Notes: generated by a model not told the origin, from the letters alone. Positions 43,405 to 51,909 are shown, counted from the first letter of the stretch. The stretch: 64,000 nt of DNA from G965267335 sp965267335 (GCA_965267335.1 OZ253953.1:1178001-1242000), one strand, 5' to 3'. Numbers and translations are program-made.

Positions 43405-44004
43405 CTACCTGATTTTAGGTAATATATATTCTAAAATTTCTTTAGCACATTCTTCAACTGATCTATCCGCTGTCTTAACTTCCAGATCAGGATTCGTAGG
43501 TGCTTCAAAAGGTGCATCAATTCCTGTAAAGTTTTTGATCTCACCTTTACGGGCTTTTTTGTATAAGCCCTTTACATCTCTTTGCTCACAAATCTCTAAT
43601 GGGGTATTCACAAATACTTCCACTAGATTTTCCTTGCCAATAATTTCCTTAGCCTGTTTGCGAATCTCTTCAGTTGGACTAACAAAACAATTGATTGTTA
43701 TGATTCCACAATTCACAAATAGTTTAGAAACTTCAGAGATTCTTCTAATATTTTCTACTCTGTCCTCCTCAGAAAAACCAAGGTTGTTGTTAATTCCGGA
43801 GCGGATATTATCGCCATCCAGAACCTGAGTAAGAAACTTTTCATCATTAAGCATACGCTCCAGGGCTATGGCAATGGTGGTCTTACCAGAGCCTGATAAT
43901 CCGGTCATCCAAATGACCAAAGATTTTTGATTCAATAGCTTTTCCTTATCTGCGCGGGAAAGAATTTTATCAAAAACAGGGAATATGTTGTCCTGAACTG
44001 ACAT
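43405..44004 (-). CDS. cysC: Adenylylsulfate kinase
   Basis: A 199-residue kinase that phosphorylates APS to PAPS, the donor used by sulfotransferases. The Walker A loop GLSGSGKTT is at residues 35-43, the LDGDNIR segment near 73 and the FVSPTEEIRKQAKE signature near 107. It is the first gene of the cysCDN operon behind a near-consensus promoter. With two sulfotransferases nearby and no PAPS reductase in the window, PAPS made here is likely spent on sulfation. Confidence 0.95.
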   Translation of the reverse strand: MSVQDNIFPVFDKILSRADKEKLLNQKSLVIWMTGLSGSGKTTIAIALERMLNDEKFLTQVLDGDNIRSGINNNLGFSEEDRVENIRRISEVSKLFVNCGIITINCFVSPTEEIRKQAKEIIGKENLVEVFVNTPLEICEQRDVKGLYKKARKGEIKNFTGIDAPFEAPTNPDLEVKTADRSVEECAKEILEYILPKIR

Positions 44005-44022
44005 GCTTTAAATTTGAGTGTG

Positions 44023-44054
44023 CAAATTTAGAATAAATAATGAAGAAAATACAA
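44023..44054 (-). promoter_or_regulatory. Promoter of the cysC-cysD-cysN operon
   Basis: On the minus strand, TTG (44054-44052) and TAAATTTG (44030-44023) are 21 bases apart, an excellent match to the Bacteroidota consensus. The leader to the cysC ATG is about 15 bases. Confidence 0.7.
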
Positions 44055-44171
44055 TAGAGACAGAACCCTTTACCAGGAATAAGGATTATTTGGTCTGATG
44101 GGTGATCTGAATGGGGTAAGTTTCGTTTTTAATGGAAAAAAATAGGATATTCGCAGATTCCTAATGGGAAT

Positions 44172-44462
44172 ATGACCACAGAAATTGGAATAGTAATAGG
44201 GATTATAGCAGTAACCATTGTGTTGCTGTATCTTGAAGTTTTCAGACCGGCTCTAACTCTCTTCCTGGGAACAGTTGTATTGATTAGTACAAAGGTGATC
44301 AGTCCGGATGAAGCTTTACACGGTTTTGCTAATGAGCAACTGGCCGTGATTGTATTGCTATTGGTTATTGGGAATATCTTCAAAAAGTCTTCAATCGTTG
44401 ATTCCGGATTCAGAATGCTTCTGAATACTAAGGATTCGCCCCGTTCATTTATTTTTAAATGA
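44172..44462 (+). pseudogene. SLC13-type transporter, N-terminal piece (frame broken)
   Basis: This 96-residue piece carries the first three membrane segments of an SLC13/DASS-type transporter (MTTEIGIVIGIIAVTIVLLY, then VISPDEALHGFANEQLAVIV). It stops at a TGA inside FIFK, just before the conserved SAFFNNTP motif that begins the next frame. The two frames would join into one normal protein if a single A were added to the AAA at 44457-44459 (FIFK followed by MSIGVG). The stop codon overlaps the ATG of the second piece (ATGA), so the halves might still be made as two chains by coupling. Either a true frameshift mutation, a functional split or a sequencing error in the T5A3 run explains this. 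Confidence 0.7.
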
Positions 44463-45949
44463 GTATTGGGGTAGGTTCTTTATCAGCTTTTTTCAACAAT
44501 ACTCCTCTGGTTGCCATGATGATGCCTTATATCTTTACATGGTGTAGGGAAAAGAAACTATCGGTTTCTAAGTTTTTGATACCACTTTCATATGCTTCTA
44601 TTCTGGGGGGCTGTATTACACTTATTGGAACCTCCACTAATTTAATAGTAAATGGTCTGGCTGTGGAGAAAGGTCAGGAGTCACTTGGGATCTTTGATTT
44701 TACGGTGATTGGCTTACCCATGCTGGTAATTGGTACTTTGTATTTAGTGTTTGTAAGTGGTAAGCTGCTACCGTCAAGAGGAGATATGCTAGAGGAGATG
44801 GTCAGTTCATCCAGAAAGTTCTTTTTTGAAACGGTGGTCACTAAAAAGTCCAGGCTGATTGGTCAGTCTATAGAAGAAGCCGGGTTAAGAAATCTTGATA
44901 ACTTATTCCTAGTTGAAATTTACAGGGATGGCCGATATATACGGCCGGTATCCTCAAAAGAAATAATCCGTAAGGGTGATTCCTTGTTTTTTGCTGGTAA
45001 AGCCGACTCAATTGCAGAGATTACCAATGGTGATTTAGGTCTCAAATCCCCTGAGGATGCCGACTTGCACCAAATAGTGTCTTCAGATATCGTAGAGGTA
45101 GTTATTTCACATAACTCTAAGCTAAATGGGCAAAGGGTTCGAGATACTGACTTCAGAGGTATGCATGATGGGGCTATTTTAGCGATTCACAGAAATGGTG
45201 AAAAATTATGGGGGCAGCTTGGGCAGATTGAGCTAAAATCAGGAGATGTGCTTCTTGTGATGGCGGGTAATGACTTTATGAAAAGGGCACGAAATAATCC
45301 GGCCTTTTATGTGCTATCAAAGCAGGAGCAGTCCAGAGAGATTGATTTCAAGCGAATGATCATACTGTTATTCGGAATGTTGTCCGCAATCACCCTAAGT
45401 GCATTGAATCTTGTTCCTTTGTTTACTTCACTATCTGTCCTCGTTGCGCTGGCCTTACTTCTGAAAGTGACCGAACCCAAGGAAATATTAAGCGGTATAG
45501 ACTTTCACCTGGTTCTGGTAATCGCAATGGGTTTATCATTAGGTAAGGCTATGACTAACTCTGGAGCGGATGATTGGATTGCAGAGGGGATTTTACGGGT
45601 GTCCAGCAATTTTGGAGTGTGGGGAATTCTCATCATCCTTTTTGTGGTAACCAACCTATTGAGTGCTATTGTGACCACTCAGGCAGCTGTTGCTCTTACG
45701 CTACCCGTGTCGTTGCAACTGGGGACAGCATTTAGTGAATCCATAGGGATACCCATCGAACCATTTATTCTAATTGTGGCCTTTGCCGGAGCGGCCAATT
45801 TTGTAACACCAATTGGTTATCAGACCAACCTGATGGTGTATGGACCCGGTGGATATAGATTTAAAGATTACTTCAGGGTAGGTTTCCCGTTAACGGTGAT
45901 ATACCTTGCAGTTTGTGTAACAATGTTAGTGTACTGGTATGGATTATAA
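44459..45949 (+). CDS. SLC13-type anion transporter with TrkA-C domains, C-terminal piece
   Basis: A 496-residue piece starting MSIGVGSLSAFFNNTP, with membrane segments on either side of two tandem TrkA-C (RCK_C) domains (about residues 120-205 and 210-290) and a second conserved half near ITLSALNLVPLF and AIVTTQAAVALTLP (near 408). This is the standard layout of bacterial divalent anion:sodium symporters of the SLC13 group, here missing the first membrane segments encoded in the preceding frame. Between cysCDN and cysQ, the likely substrate is sulfate. Whether the piece is functional alone is uncertain. Confidence 0.75.
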   Translation: MSIGVGSLSAFFNNTPLVAMMMPYIFTWCREKKLSVSKFLIPLSYASILGGCITLIGTSTNLIVNGLAVEKGQESLGIFDFTVIGLPMLVIGTLYLVFVSGKLLPSRGDMLEEMVSSSRKFFFETVVTKKSRLIGQSIEEAGLRNLDNLFLVEIYRDGRYIRPVSSKEIIRKGDSLFFAGKADSIAEITNGDLGLKSPEDADLHQIVSSDIVEVVISHNSKLNGQRVRDTDFRGMHDGAILAIHRNGEKLWGQLGQIELKSGDVLLVMAGNDFMKRARNNPAFYVLSKQEQSREIDFKRMIILLFGMLSAITLSALNLVPLFTSLSVLVALALLLKVTEPKEILSGIDFHLVLVIAMGLSLGKAMTNSGADDWIAEGILRVSSNFGVWGILIILFVVTNLLSAIVTTQAAVALTLPVSLQLGTAFSESIGIPIEPFILIVAFAGAANFVTPIGYQTNLMVYGPGGYRFKDYFRVGFPLTVIYLAVCVTMLVYWYGL

Positions 45950-45953
45950 TACA

Positions 45954-46721
45954 ATGATAGAGACAGGAAAATTATTAGAGGCATCTGTGAAAATTGCAGA
46001 GGAGGCCGGTAAAAAGATATTAGATATCTATGAGAATGAAGACTTTTCGAAGACTATAGATTTCAAGGCAGACGACTCTCCATTGACCATAGCAGATAAA
46101 GAATCGCACAATATTATCGCAAAAGGAATTGAGGCCCTGGATGCCGGTATTCCATTACTTTCAGAAGAAGGAAGATCAATTGAATATAGTGAACGGGAAA
46201 ACTGGGATTATTTCTGGTGCGTGGATCCTTTGGATGGTACCAAAGAGTTTATCAATAAAAATGGTGAGTTTACGGTCAATATCGCTCTAATACATTGTGG
46301 CAGGCCCGTGTTTGGTGTTGTTTATGCACCCGTTTTGAAGAATATGTACTATGGCCTTATCGGTCAGGGAGCCTTCTTAATTAATAATGGTTCGGTAAGA
46401 CAAATTATGGTGAATAGAAGGCTGGAAAACCTAATTGCAGTAAAAAGCAAATCTCATGCTTCTGAGGCTGAAGACGAGCTGTTCAAGCAGTACGATATTA
46501 AGGATACAATCTCTGTGGGTAGCTCGCTTAAATTCTGTATGGTAGCAGAAGGAAAGGCTGATATCTATTACAGACACGGACCAACTATGGAGTGGGATAC
46601 AGCTTCAGGTCAGGCGGTAGTTGAGGCTGCAGGTGGTGTTGTGTTAGATGAAGAAGGACAACCTTTCAGATATAACAAGGAGAATTTGCTGAATGGTAGT
46701 TTTTTGGTGAAGGGGTTCTAA
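45954..46721 (+). CDS. cysQ: 3'(2'),5'-bisphosphate nucleotidase
   Basis: A 255-residue phosphatase that hydrolyses PAP, the toxic by-product of PAPS use, to AMP. The metal-binding motifs of the lithium-sensitive family are visible: EEG (near 81), DPLDGTKEFI (near 98) and WDTASGQAVVEAAGG (near 215). The start is taken at the ATG at 45954, 4 bases after the transporter stop; an ATG at 45939 would add five residues and overlap the transporter. Placement next to cysCDN and two sulfotransferases fits PAP removal after sulfation. Confidence 0.93.
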   Translation: MIETGKLLEASVKIAEEAGKKILDIYENEDFSKTIDFKADDSPLTIADKESHNIIAKGIEALDAGIPLLSEEGRSIEYSERENWDYFWCVDPLDGTKEFINKNGEFTVNIALIHCGRPVFGVVYAPVLKNMYYGLIGQGAFLINNGSVRQIMVNRRLENLIAVKSKSHASEAEDELFKQYDIKDTISVGSSLKFCMVAEGKADIYYRHGPTMEWDTASGQAVVEAAGGVVLDEEGQPFRYNKENLLNGSFLVKGF

Positions 46722-46737
46722 TCCTTTCCTGTACTAC

Positions 46738-46865
46738 TTAAGTTAAGCCCAATTTGGTGTTTCGAACGAAACGTAGTGTAGAGAGAAATTTATTTGCTAA
46801 TCGTTTTGAGGCATTCCTTTTTAAACTCAAAATGAGAAAATGAGGCCTCCAATTGCTTAACTTAA
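46738..46865. repeat. Intergenic inverted repeat pair, possible small mobile repeat
   Basis: TTAAGTTAAGC (46738-46748) is the exact reverse complement of GCTTAACTTAA (46855-46865), with weaker similarity just inside (CCAATTTGG against CTCCAATTG). The 106 bases between are non-coding. This may be a degenerate MITE-like element or simply a leader region of the next gene. Confidence 0.35.
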
Positions 46866-46891
46866 TTAGTTTGTGTCCTTATATTTAGACT

Positions 46892-47548
46892 ATGCCTCAT
46901 AAAAGGGTAGTCATATTACAATCCAATTATATTCCCTGGAAAGGTTATTTCGATCTGATAAGGTCATGTGACCTCTTTATCTTTTATGATGATGTACAGT
47001 ACACCCATGATGACTGGCGCAATCGCAATAAGATTGTCACAAAAGACGGACTGAAGTGGCTGACAATACCCGTTGGTCGTGATAATAACCGAAAAATCAA
47101 CGAGGTCCTGTTTTCCGATCAAAGCTGGAAGAAAGAACACAAGCAGCTAATTGAAGACAATTACAAAGACCGACCGGGCTACGACCAACAGCTCCTCAAT
47201 AACATTTATGATAACGACATCATGTCTTTGTCAGAGTTTAATCAAAGGGCCATTAAGACAATCAGTTTGTATTTAGGGATTGATACTTTCTTTGACAAAG
47301 TAGAAAATTATGATTTGCGCTCCGGAAAGACTGAGCGGTTGATTGACTTACTGAGCCAGGTTAATGCTACTGAATATATCACCGGACCTTCGGCCGGAGG
47401 CTACCTGGATGAAGACCAGTTTGACAAAGCCGACATTCAACTCACCTATTTCGAGTATCCGGATTATCCTTTATATCTTCAGCGAGGAGATCGTTTTGAG
47501 CATGGTGTGAGTGTGTTGGATATGATATTTAACCGTGGGACTTTCTGA
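46892..47548 (+). CDS. WbqC-like family protein
   Basis: A 218-residue protein that matches the WbqC family: the start VVILQSNYIPWKGYFDLI, then FYDDVQYTHDDWRNRNKI near 32, a GLKWLTIPV segment near 52, and TGPSAGGYLDE near 168. Members are found in surface polysaccharide clusters and some nonribosomal peptide clusters; the reaction is not established. It has no signal or membrane segment. It starts the run WbqC, two sulfotransferases, GT2 on the plus strand, suggesting a role in making or modifying a surface glycan. Confidence 0.85.
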   Translation: MPHKRVVILQSNYIPWKGYFDLIRSCDLFIFYDDVQYTHDDWRNRNKIVTKDGLKWLTIPVGRDNNRKINEVLFSDQSWKKEHKQLIEDNYKDRPGYDQQLLNNIYDNDIMSLSEFNQRAIKTISLYLGIDTFFDKVENYDLRSGKTERLIDLLSQVNATEYITGPSAGGYLDEDQFDKADIQLTYFEYPDYPLYLQRGDRFEHGVSVLDMIFNRGTF

Positions 47549-47573
47549 TACAAAAACCTTATATTAGAAGGTT

Positions 47574-48527
47574 GTGGAGGAAAGATTCATTTTTTATTTA
47601 GGCTCCGAGCGCTCCGGAGGAAACCTGTTGACCCGATTGTTGGATAGTCATTCTATGATTTCCGGGCCTGCTCCTTTACATCTTGTCAGAACTCTTTTTA
47701 ACAATATTCAAAAATACGGAGACCTTAATACTGAAACGAACTGGGAAGTTTTAATCAATGATATTGTCGACCTTTTCAATCACAAACTGGGTATATGGCA
47801 ATCGAAAATTACAAAAGAAGAACTACTAAAAAATATAAAATCCAGAGGCGTAGCTGGAATAGTTGAGTACGTCTATTCCAAGGAAGCCGATAACAAACCG
47901 CTACGCTTTATCAAGGAGAATAAGTGTTATCAGTTCTATGATCAGATTAAAACGACTTTTACTGGCACTAAATTTATTTACCTCGTTCGGGATCCCAGGG
48001 ATGTGGTTTTGAGTTTTTTAAAGTCACCAAACCACTTTCTGACTCTTGAAGAAGCAGCTGATTTGTGGAACAAAGAGCAACAAGAGTTCATGAAGCTTTA
48101 TAATGAAGACGATGATAATATACTTTTAATCAAATACGAGGAACTGATAGCACATCCGGAGGAACAATTGGCAAGAATCTGCAATTTTCTTGGACTTGAA
48201 TATGAGCCTTCGATGCTTGAGTTCAATCAGAAAAAGTTAACATCCGAGAATGCCCATCGAATAGCAGATTGGAGCAACCTTTCAGCTAAAGTCTTATCAG
48301 ATAATGCAGGGAAATACAAAAAGGAACTGGGGAAACAACAGGTCGTTCAAGTCGAGATGCTATGTATGGAAGCTATGCAGATTCTTGGGTATGAGGGGTA
48401 TGATGCTGATCAGATATCTGGAGATAAGGAGGTTGTGAAGAAGAAAATGAACCCAGAGGAATTGTCCATACGCAACGAACGATTAGCGGTGTTGGACAGG
48501 ATAATCAAACGCAATCAGGTACAATGA
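47574..48527 (+). CDS. PAPS-dependent sulfotransferase
   Basis: A 317-residue sulfotransferase. The 5'-phosphosulfate loop is SERSGGNLLTRLLDS (residues 11-25), and the 3'-phosphate motif FIYLVRDPRDVVLSFLKSP is near residue 136. The start is a GTG at 47574, because an in-frame TAG lies three codons earlier and no ATG precedes the PAPS loop. No signal peptide: the enzyme acts in the cytoplasm, probably on a lipid-linked or soluble glycan precursor. The stop overlaps the ATG of the next sulfotransferase (ATGA), so the two are co-translated. The acceptor is unknown. Confidence 0.88.
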   Translation: MEERFIFYLGSERSGGNLLTRLLDSHSMISGPAPLHLVRTLFNNIQKYGDLNTETNWEVLINDIVDLFNHKLGIWQSKITKEELLKNIKSRGVAGIVEYVYSKEADNKPLRFIKENKCYQFYDQIKTTFTGTKFIYLVRDPRDVVLSFLKSPNHFLTLEEAADLWNKEQQEFMKLYNEDDDNILLIKYEELIAHPEEQLARICNFLGLEYEPSMLEFNQKKLTSENAHRIADWSNLSAKVLSDNAGKYKKELGKQQVVQVEMLCMEAMQILGYEGYDADQISGDKEVVKKKMNPEELSIRNERLAVLDRIIKRNQVQ

Positions 48528-49663
48528 AGAATATATTTATCACAGGGATATATCGTTCAGGCACGACATTGCTCGATAAGCTGCTCAATAACCATGAGAA
48601 AGTATTTGTTGCTTCTCAGCCATATCCTGAGCTATATTATTCAACCAAGAGAGCATTTTTAGAGTCAAAGGGTATAAAGAAACATTATCCCATGGATTCC
48701 ATGCTTCTAGAAGAAGAGTACACTCTCAAGGAATTTTTAGGATATCTTGTTAACACAACTATCGATGATGATTTCCTTCAGGATGTACAGGATGAAGTAG
48801 CAAATAATACAAATGAAGAACCTAACTGGAGTAAGTACAACTTGAAGGAAATCACCCGAAAGGGGGACTTTTTTACAATCCACCGGCAATTAATTAATCT
48901 TCTGTCGAAGGTTTATAAAAGGTCTGACCTCAGTTATACCGGTTCCAAAGAAATAATTTGTGAAGAGTATATTCCGTATATGGCGAGAGAAGGAAATAAA
49001 GCCATACTGGTTATTCGTGACCCAAAGGATGTTATATCATCCCTTTCATTTGGCAAGGCTCGTGTGTATACCGGTGATTACCGGCCTATGTTATATTCAC
49101 TAAGGCTCTGGAGAAAAAGTGTTGCCTTTGCTATTGCTAGTGAGACCAATCCCGATTTCATGATGGTGAAGTACGAAGACCTGGTTACCAAGCCAACCGC
49201 TACACTACGTAAGGTGACTAAGTTTCTGGAGTTGGATGAATTTCCAGAAGATGCATTTGTTTATGGCATAGAAGATCAATATGGTATGAATTGGGGAGGG
49301 AACTCATCTTTTGGAATGAAAGCGAATATTGATAGTTCATCTATCGGGATCCATCGGTCAGTGCTTAAGCCCGAGCAGGTGACTTTCATAGAAACGGTTT
49401 GCGAACCGGAGTTGAAGTTTTTAGGATATCAAACAGGTCCAAATCGAACAAACTTTAGGAAAATGGAAAACCTGACAGAGCCAGCTGAGGTGATGAGTCA
49501 GGGGTTTGAAAAAGACTATAGCTTTTCCGAAAAAAATATTGACATTGAAAAAGAGCGCCTTCAAAAGCTATGGATAGAAGGATTAAGCGAGGAAGAAGCA
49601 AGAAAATGGTTTATCTTTCCGTCTGTTTTTGAAAAACTCAGGATGCAAAAAGTAGAAATCTGA
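48524..49663 (+). CDS. PAPS-dependent sulfotransferase (second)
   Basis: A 379-residue sulfotransferase with the loop GIYRSGTTLLDKLL (8-21) and the 3'-phosphate motif ILVIRDPKDVISSLSFGK (near 162). It is about 60 residues longer than its upstream neighbour and the two are clearly different in sequence, so they probably have different acceptors or act in sequence. No signal or membrane segment. Its final TGA shares bases with the CTG that begins the GT2 reading frame (CTGA), suggesting coupling. Confidence 0.87.
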   Translation: MKNIFITGIYRSGTTLLDKLLNNHEKVFVASQPYPELYYSTKRAFLESKGIKKHYPMDSMLLEEEYTLKEFLGYLVNTTIDDDFLQDVQDEVANNTNEEPNWSKYNLKEITRKGDFFTIHRQLINLLSKVYKRSDLSYTGSKEIICEEYIPYMAREGNKAILVIRDPKDVISSLSFGKARVYTGDYRPMLYSLRLWRKSVAFAIASETNPDFMMVKYEDLVTKPTATLRKVTKFLELDEFPEDAFVYGIEDQYGMNWGGNSSFGMKANIDSSSIGIHRSVLKPEQVTFIETVCEPELKFLGYQTGPNRTNFRKMENLTEPAEVMSQGFEKDYSFSEKNIDIEKERLQKLWIEGLSEEEARKWFIFPSVFEKLRMQKVEI

Positions 49664-50577
49664 AAATTTCAGTCGTCATACCGGTCTTTAACTCTGATGA
49701 ATCAATTCCACCATTGGTTGATCGCTGTATTACCACGATTGACTCAATGAAGGCCAGTCATGAAATCATATTAGTTGATGATGGATCGGAGAACCCAAAA
49801 ACCTGGCCACTGTGTGAGAAAACGGCACAGAAGGAAGGAGTGTTTGCATTGCAGCTTTCGAGGAACTTTGGTAAGGCTGGGGCGGTATTGTGCGGGCTGA
49901 AAGAGAGTACCGGGGATTATGTTGTTACCATGGACGATGATTTACAGCATGCACCGGAAGATATAAAGGTGCTCTTTGAGTCATTGGGCGACCATGATGT
50001 AGTCATTGCCCGGTTCAGAAATAAGAAGCATGGTTTCTTCAAAAAACTTTCCAGTTCGTTCAAAAGTTGGCTCGACCGAAAACTAATAGGTCGGCCTAGG
50101 GGAATTAAGAATGGTCCGTTTAAGTTATATCGAAAACCGATTGTTCAGGCAATGACCGAAATACGAACGGTCAATCCTTTTATCGCGGCCCTTCTGTTTT
50201 TCGTCACAAGAAACGTAGTGAATGTAGATGTCGATCATCATGAGCGGATAGGGGGTAAGTCTCAATTTACAACCGGCAAAAGATTCAATAGCTTCTGGAA
50301 CCTTATATTCAACAACTCTTCAGCATTACTCAAAATGATTACTGTTATTGGCTTTACTTTGTCTTTGGTGAGCTTTGGAGCTGGTATTTACTATTTTATT
50401 AGAAAGTTGATGATAGACGATGTGGTATCAGGGTTTACCACTACAATTATTGTAATCCTATTTTCGAGCGGATTGATCATGCTGTCTATCGGAGTGTTAG
50501 GTGAGTATCTGGCGCGAACAATCAGTCTTGCTGAGCAAAAGCCATCCTATATTGTCAAAAGAAAAGCGGGTGAGTAA
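49660..50577 (+). CDS. GT2 glycosyltransferase with two C-terminal membrane helices
   Basis: From a CTG start at 49660 the protein is 305 residues and begins KISVVIPVFNSDES, the typical first beta strand of GT2 enzymes. Acidic motifs are LVDDGSEN (38-45) and VTMDDDLQH (90-98). Two membrane segments near residues 225-247 and 258-280 give a GtrB/ArnC or DPM-synthase-like layout, enzymes that load sugars onto polyprenyl phosphate. No ATG is in frame: a TGA stop lies at 49630, and the first TTG at 49714 would remove the first strand. CTG overlaps the previous stop as CTGA. The mnmD gene overlaps its end by 8 bases. Confidence 0.82.
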   Translation: MKISVVIPVFNSDESIPPLVDRCITTIDSMKASHEIILVDDGSENPKTWPLCEKTAQKEGVFALQLSRNFGKAGAVLCGLKESTGDYVVTMDDDLQHAPEDIKVLFESLGDHDVVIARFRNKKHGFFKKLSSSFKSWLDRKLIGRPRGIKNGPFKLYRKPIVQAMTEIRTVNPFIAALLFFVTRNVVNVDVDHHERIGGKSQFTTGKRFNSFWNLIFNNSSALLKMITVIGFTLSLVSFGAGIYYFIRKLMIDDVVSGFTTTIIVILFSSGLIMLSIGVLGEYLARTISLAEQKPSYIVKRKAGE

Positions 50578-51241
50578 TATTGAAATCATAGTGTCCGGAG
50601 ATGGGTCTCATACCTTATTGAGAAAGGATATGGATGAGACGTACCACTCAACCAAAGGTGCGATTACCGAGTCGAAGTACGTCTTTATAGAGAAAGGCCT
50701 TCATGCGTTTAAGGACAAAGAAAAACTCAATGTACTGGAGGTTGGATTCGGAACCGGGTTGAACGCTTTTCTTACTTATTTGGATACCAATGGGTCAGGT
50801 CAAAAGGTATATTTCCAAACGATGGAGCCCTTTCCATTGGAAGCTGATATCTATGAGAAATTAAATTACAGCAAGGAACTAGGGGCAGAAGAACATCAGG
50901 AAGTCTTTGTCAAAATGCACGAGAGTGTTTGGCATGAGGAGGTGTTTTTTTCGGATCACTTTTCGATGAGTAAGGTGAGAGCTCCGTTAGAGAAGTTTGT
51001 TGTCACTCCTCAGTACTTTGATGTGGTGTACTATGATGCCTTTGCACCTGCTAAGCAGGAAGAGGTGTGGAGCAGAAGAAATTTGAAAAAATGCTATGCT
51101 GCTTTGAAGAAAGGAGGGCTGCTCGTTACTTATTGTAGTCAGGGGCAGTTTCGAAGAGATTTGGAAAAAGTGAAGTTTCAAGTGGAGAAGATTCCCGGTC
51201 CTCCGGGTAAGCGGGAAATGGTAGTGGCGAGGAAGTTGTAG
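50570..51241 (+). CDS. mnmD: MnmD-type tRNA methyltransferase (DUF752)
   Basis: A 223-residue methyltransferase from the GTG at 50570, overlapping the GT2 stop (TAA at 50575). It contains the SAM-binding VLEVGFGTGLNAF (55-67) and the YYDAFAPAKQEEVW segment (near 159), the signature of the standalone MnmD domain that methylates aminomethyl-2-thiouridine at the tRNA wobble position. In enterobacteria this is the N-terminal half of MnmC; here the FAD-oxidase half is absent, as in many bacteria. Its place at the end of a glycan run is probably chance. Confidence 0.85.
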   Translation: MSNIEIIVSGDGSHTLLRKDMDETYHSTKGAITESKYVFIEKGLHAFKDKEKLNVLEVGFGTGLNAFLTYLDTNGSGQKVYFQTMEPFPLEADIYEKLNYSKELGAEEHQEVFVKMHESVWHEEVFFSDHFSMSKVRAPLEKFVVTPQYFDVVYYDAFAPAKQEEVWSRRNLKKCYAALKKGGLLVTYCSQGQFRRDLEKVKFQVEKIPGPPGKREMVVARKL

Positions 51242-51269
51242 TTGAAACATTTGAGTTTAACCCCTTCCA

Positions 51270-51347
51270 CCCGCCAGATGGCGGGCACCTTCCCCAGGGA
51301 AGGAATAATTTCGGGCAACCAAAACTGAATCCCCTCCTGGGAGGGGA
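51270..51347. repeat. Cluster of three GC-rich perfect hairpins
   Basis: CCCGCC/GGCGGG (51270-51285), CCTTCCC/GGGAAGG (51288-51303) and TCCCCTCC/GGAGGGGA (51330-51347) are perfect short hairpins in a row, flanked by CCCCTTCCACCC and GGGGTGGG. This GC-rich patch in an AT-rich genome resembles REP-like repeats that occur in many Bacteroidota. It may also act as a transcript end for mnmD. Confidence 0.55.
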
Positions 51348-51375
51348 TTAAGGGGTGGGTAAAAAATAAAATAAA

Positions 51376-51909
51376 ATGAAAACGATATTACTATTTGGTC
51401 TCTTGTTGGTTTTGAATACTGCTTTCTCTCAATCATTAGATGAACGAATCAAATGGATAAGAGCGGAATATGCTAAAGTGAATTCTGAAAAGCAGACACT
51501 GAAAGTCATTGAACTGGAAGGCCAATCAACCGAAGGTGGGGAGTTAAAGATTTATAAGGATGTAGGTGGGAATGTGAGGAAGTTGATCGCTTTTTATTAC
51601 GGTGAGACGGGGAAGTTAGTAGAGGAATATTATGTAAAGGATGGAGAGTTGTTTTTTGCCTATATCCGCAAATATCAATACAACAGTCATATTTATTGGG
51701 ACGAGCAGACGGCAGAGGAAATGGGAGCTGAACCATTCGATGACTCAAAAACTAAAGTATTAGAATACCGGTATTACTTTGGTGCCGATAATAAGTTGAT
51801 CAGGTATATCGATGATAAGAAGCTGACCTATCACGAGTTTGATGAAAGGGAGGAACAGCAGAGAAAAGTGCAGGAGGACTTTAAGGACTTGATAGAGAAA
51901 ACTAGATAA
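51376..51909 (+). CDS. Secreted protein of unknown function (177 aa)
   Basis: I do not recognise a named family. The signal peptide MKTILLFGLLLVLNTAFS is followed by QSLDERIKWIR. The mature part of about 158 residues is hydrophilic, rich in Lys, Glu and Tyr, with beta-type stretches such as LKIYKDVGGNVRKLIAFYYGE and a helical, charged end. No lipobox. The product is probably periplasmic. It follows a hairpin cluster and precedes the GroES-like gene after 113 bp with only A+T-rich sequence. Confidence 0.6.
   Translation: MKTILLFGLLLVLNTAFSQSLDERIKWIRAEYAKVNSEKQTLKVIELEGQSTEGGELKIYKDVGGNVRKLIAFYYGETGKLVEEYYVKDGELFFAYIRKYQYNSHIYWDEQTAEEMGAEPFDDSKTKVLEYRYYFGADNKLIRYIDDKKLTYHEFDEREEQQRKVQEDFKDLIEKTR

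Noticed and set aside
44450..44465. Programmed -1 frameshift joining the two SLC13 frames
   Set aside because: In the -1 frame, TAA follows immediately after TTT, so a slip would end translation rather than join the halves.
46765..46785. tRNA-like TTCGAAC
   Set aside because: No acceptor, D or anticodon stems can be formed around it.
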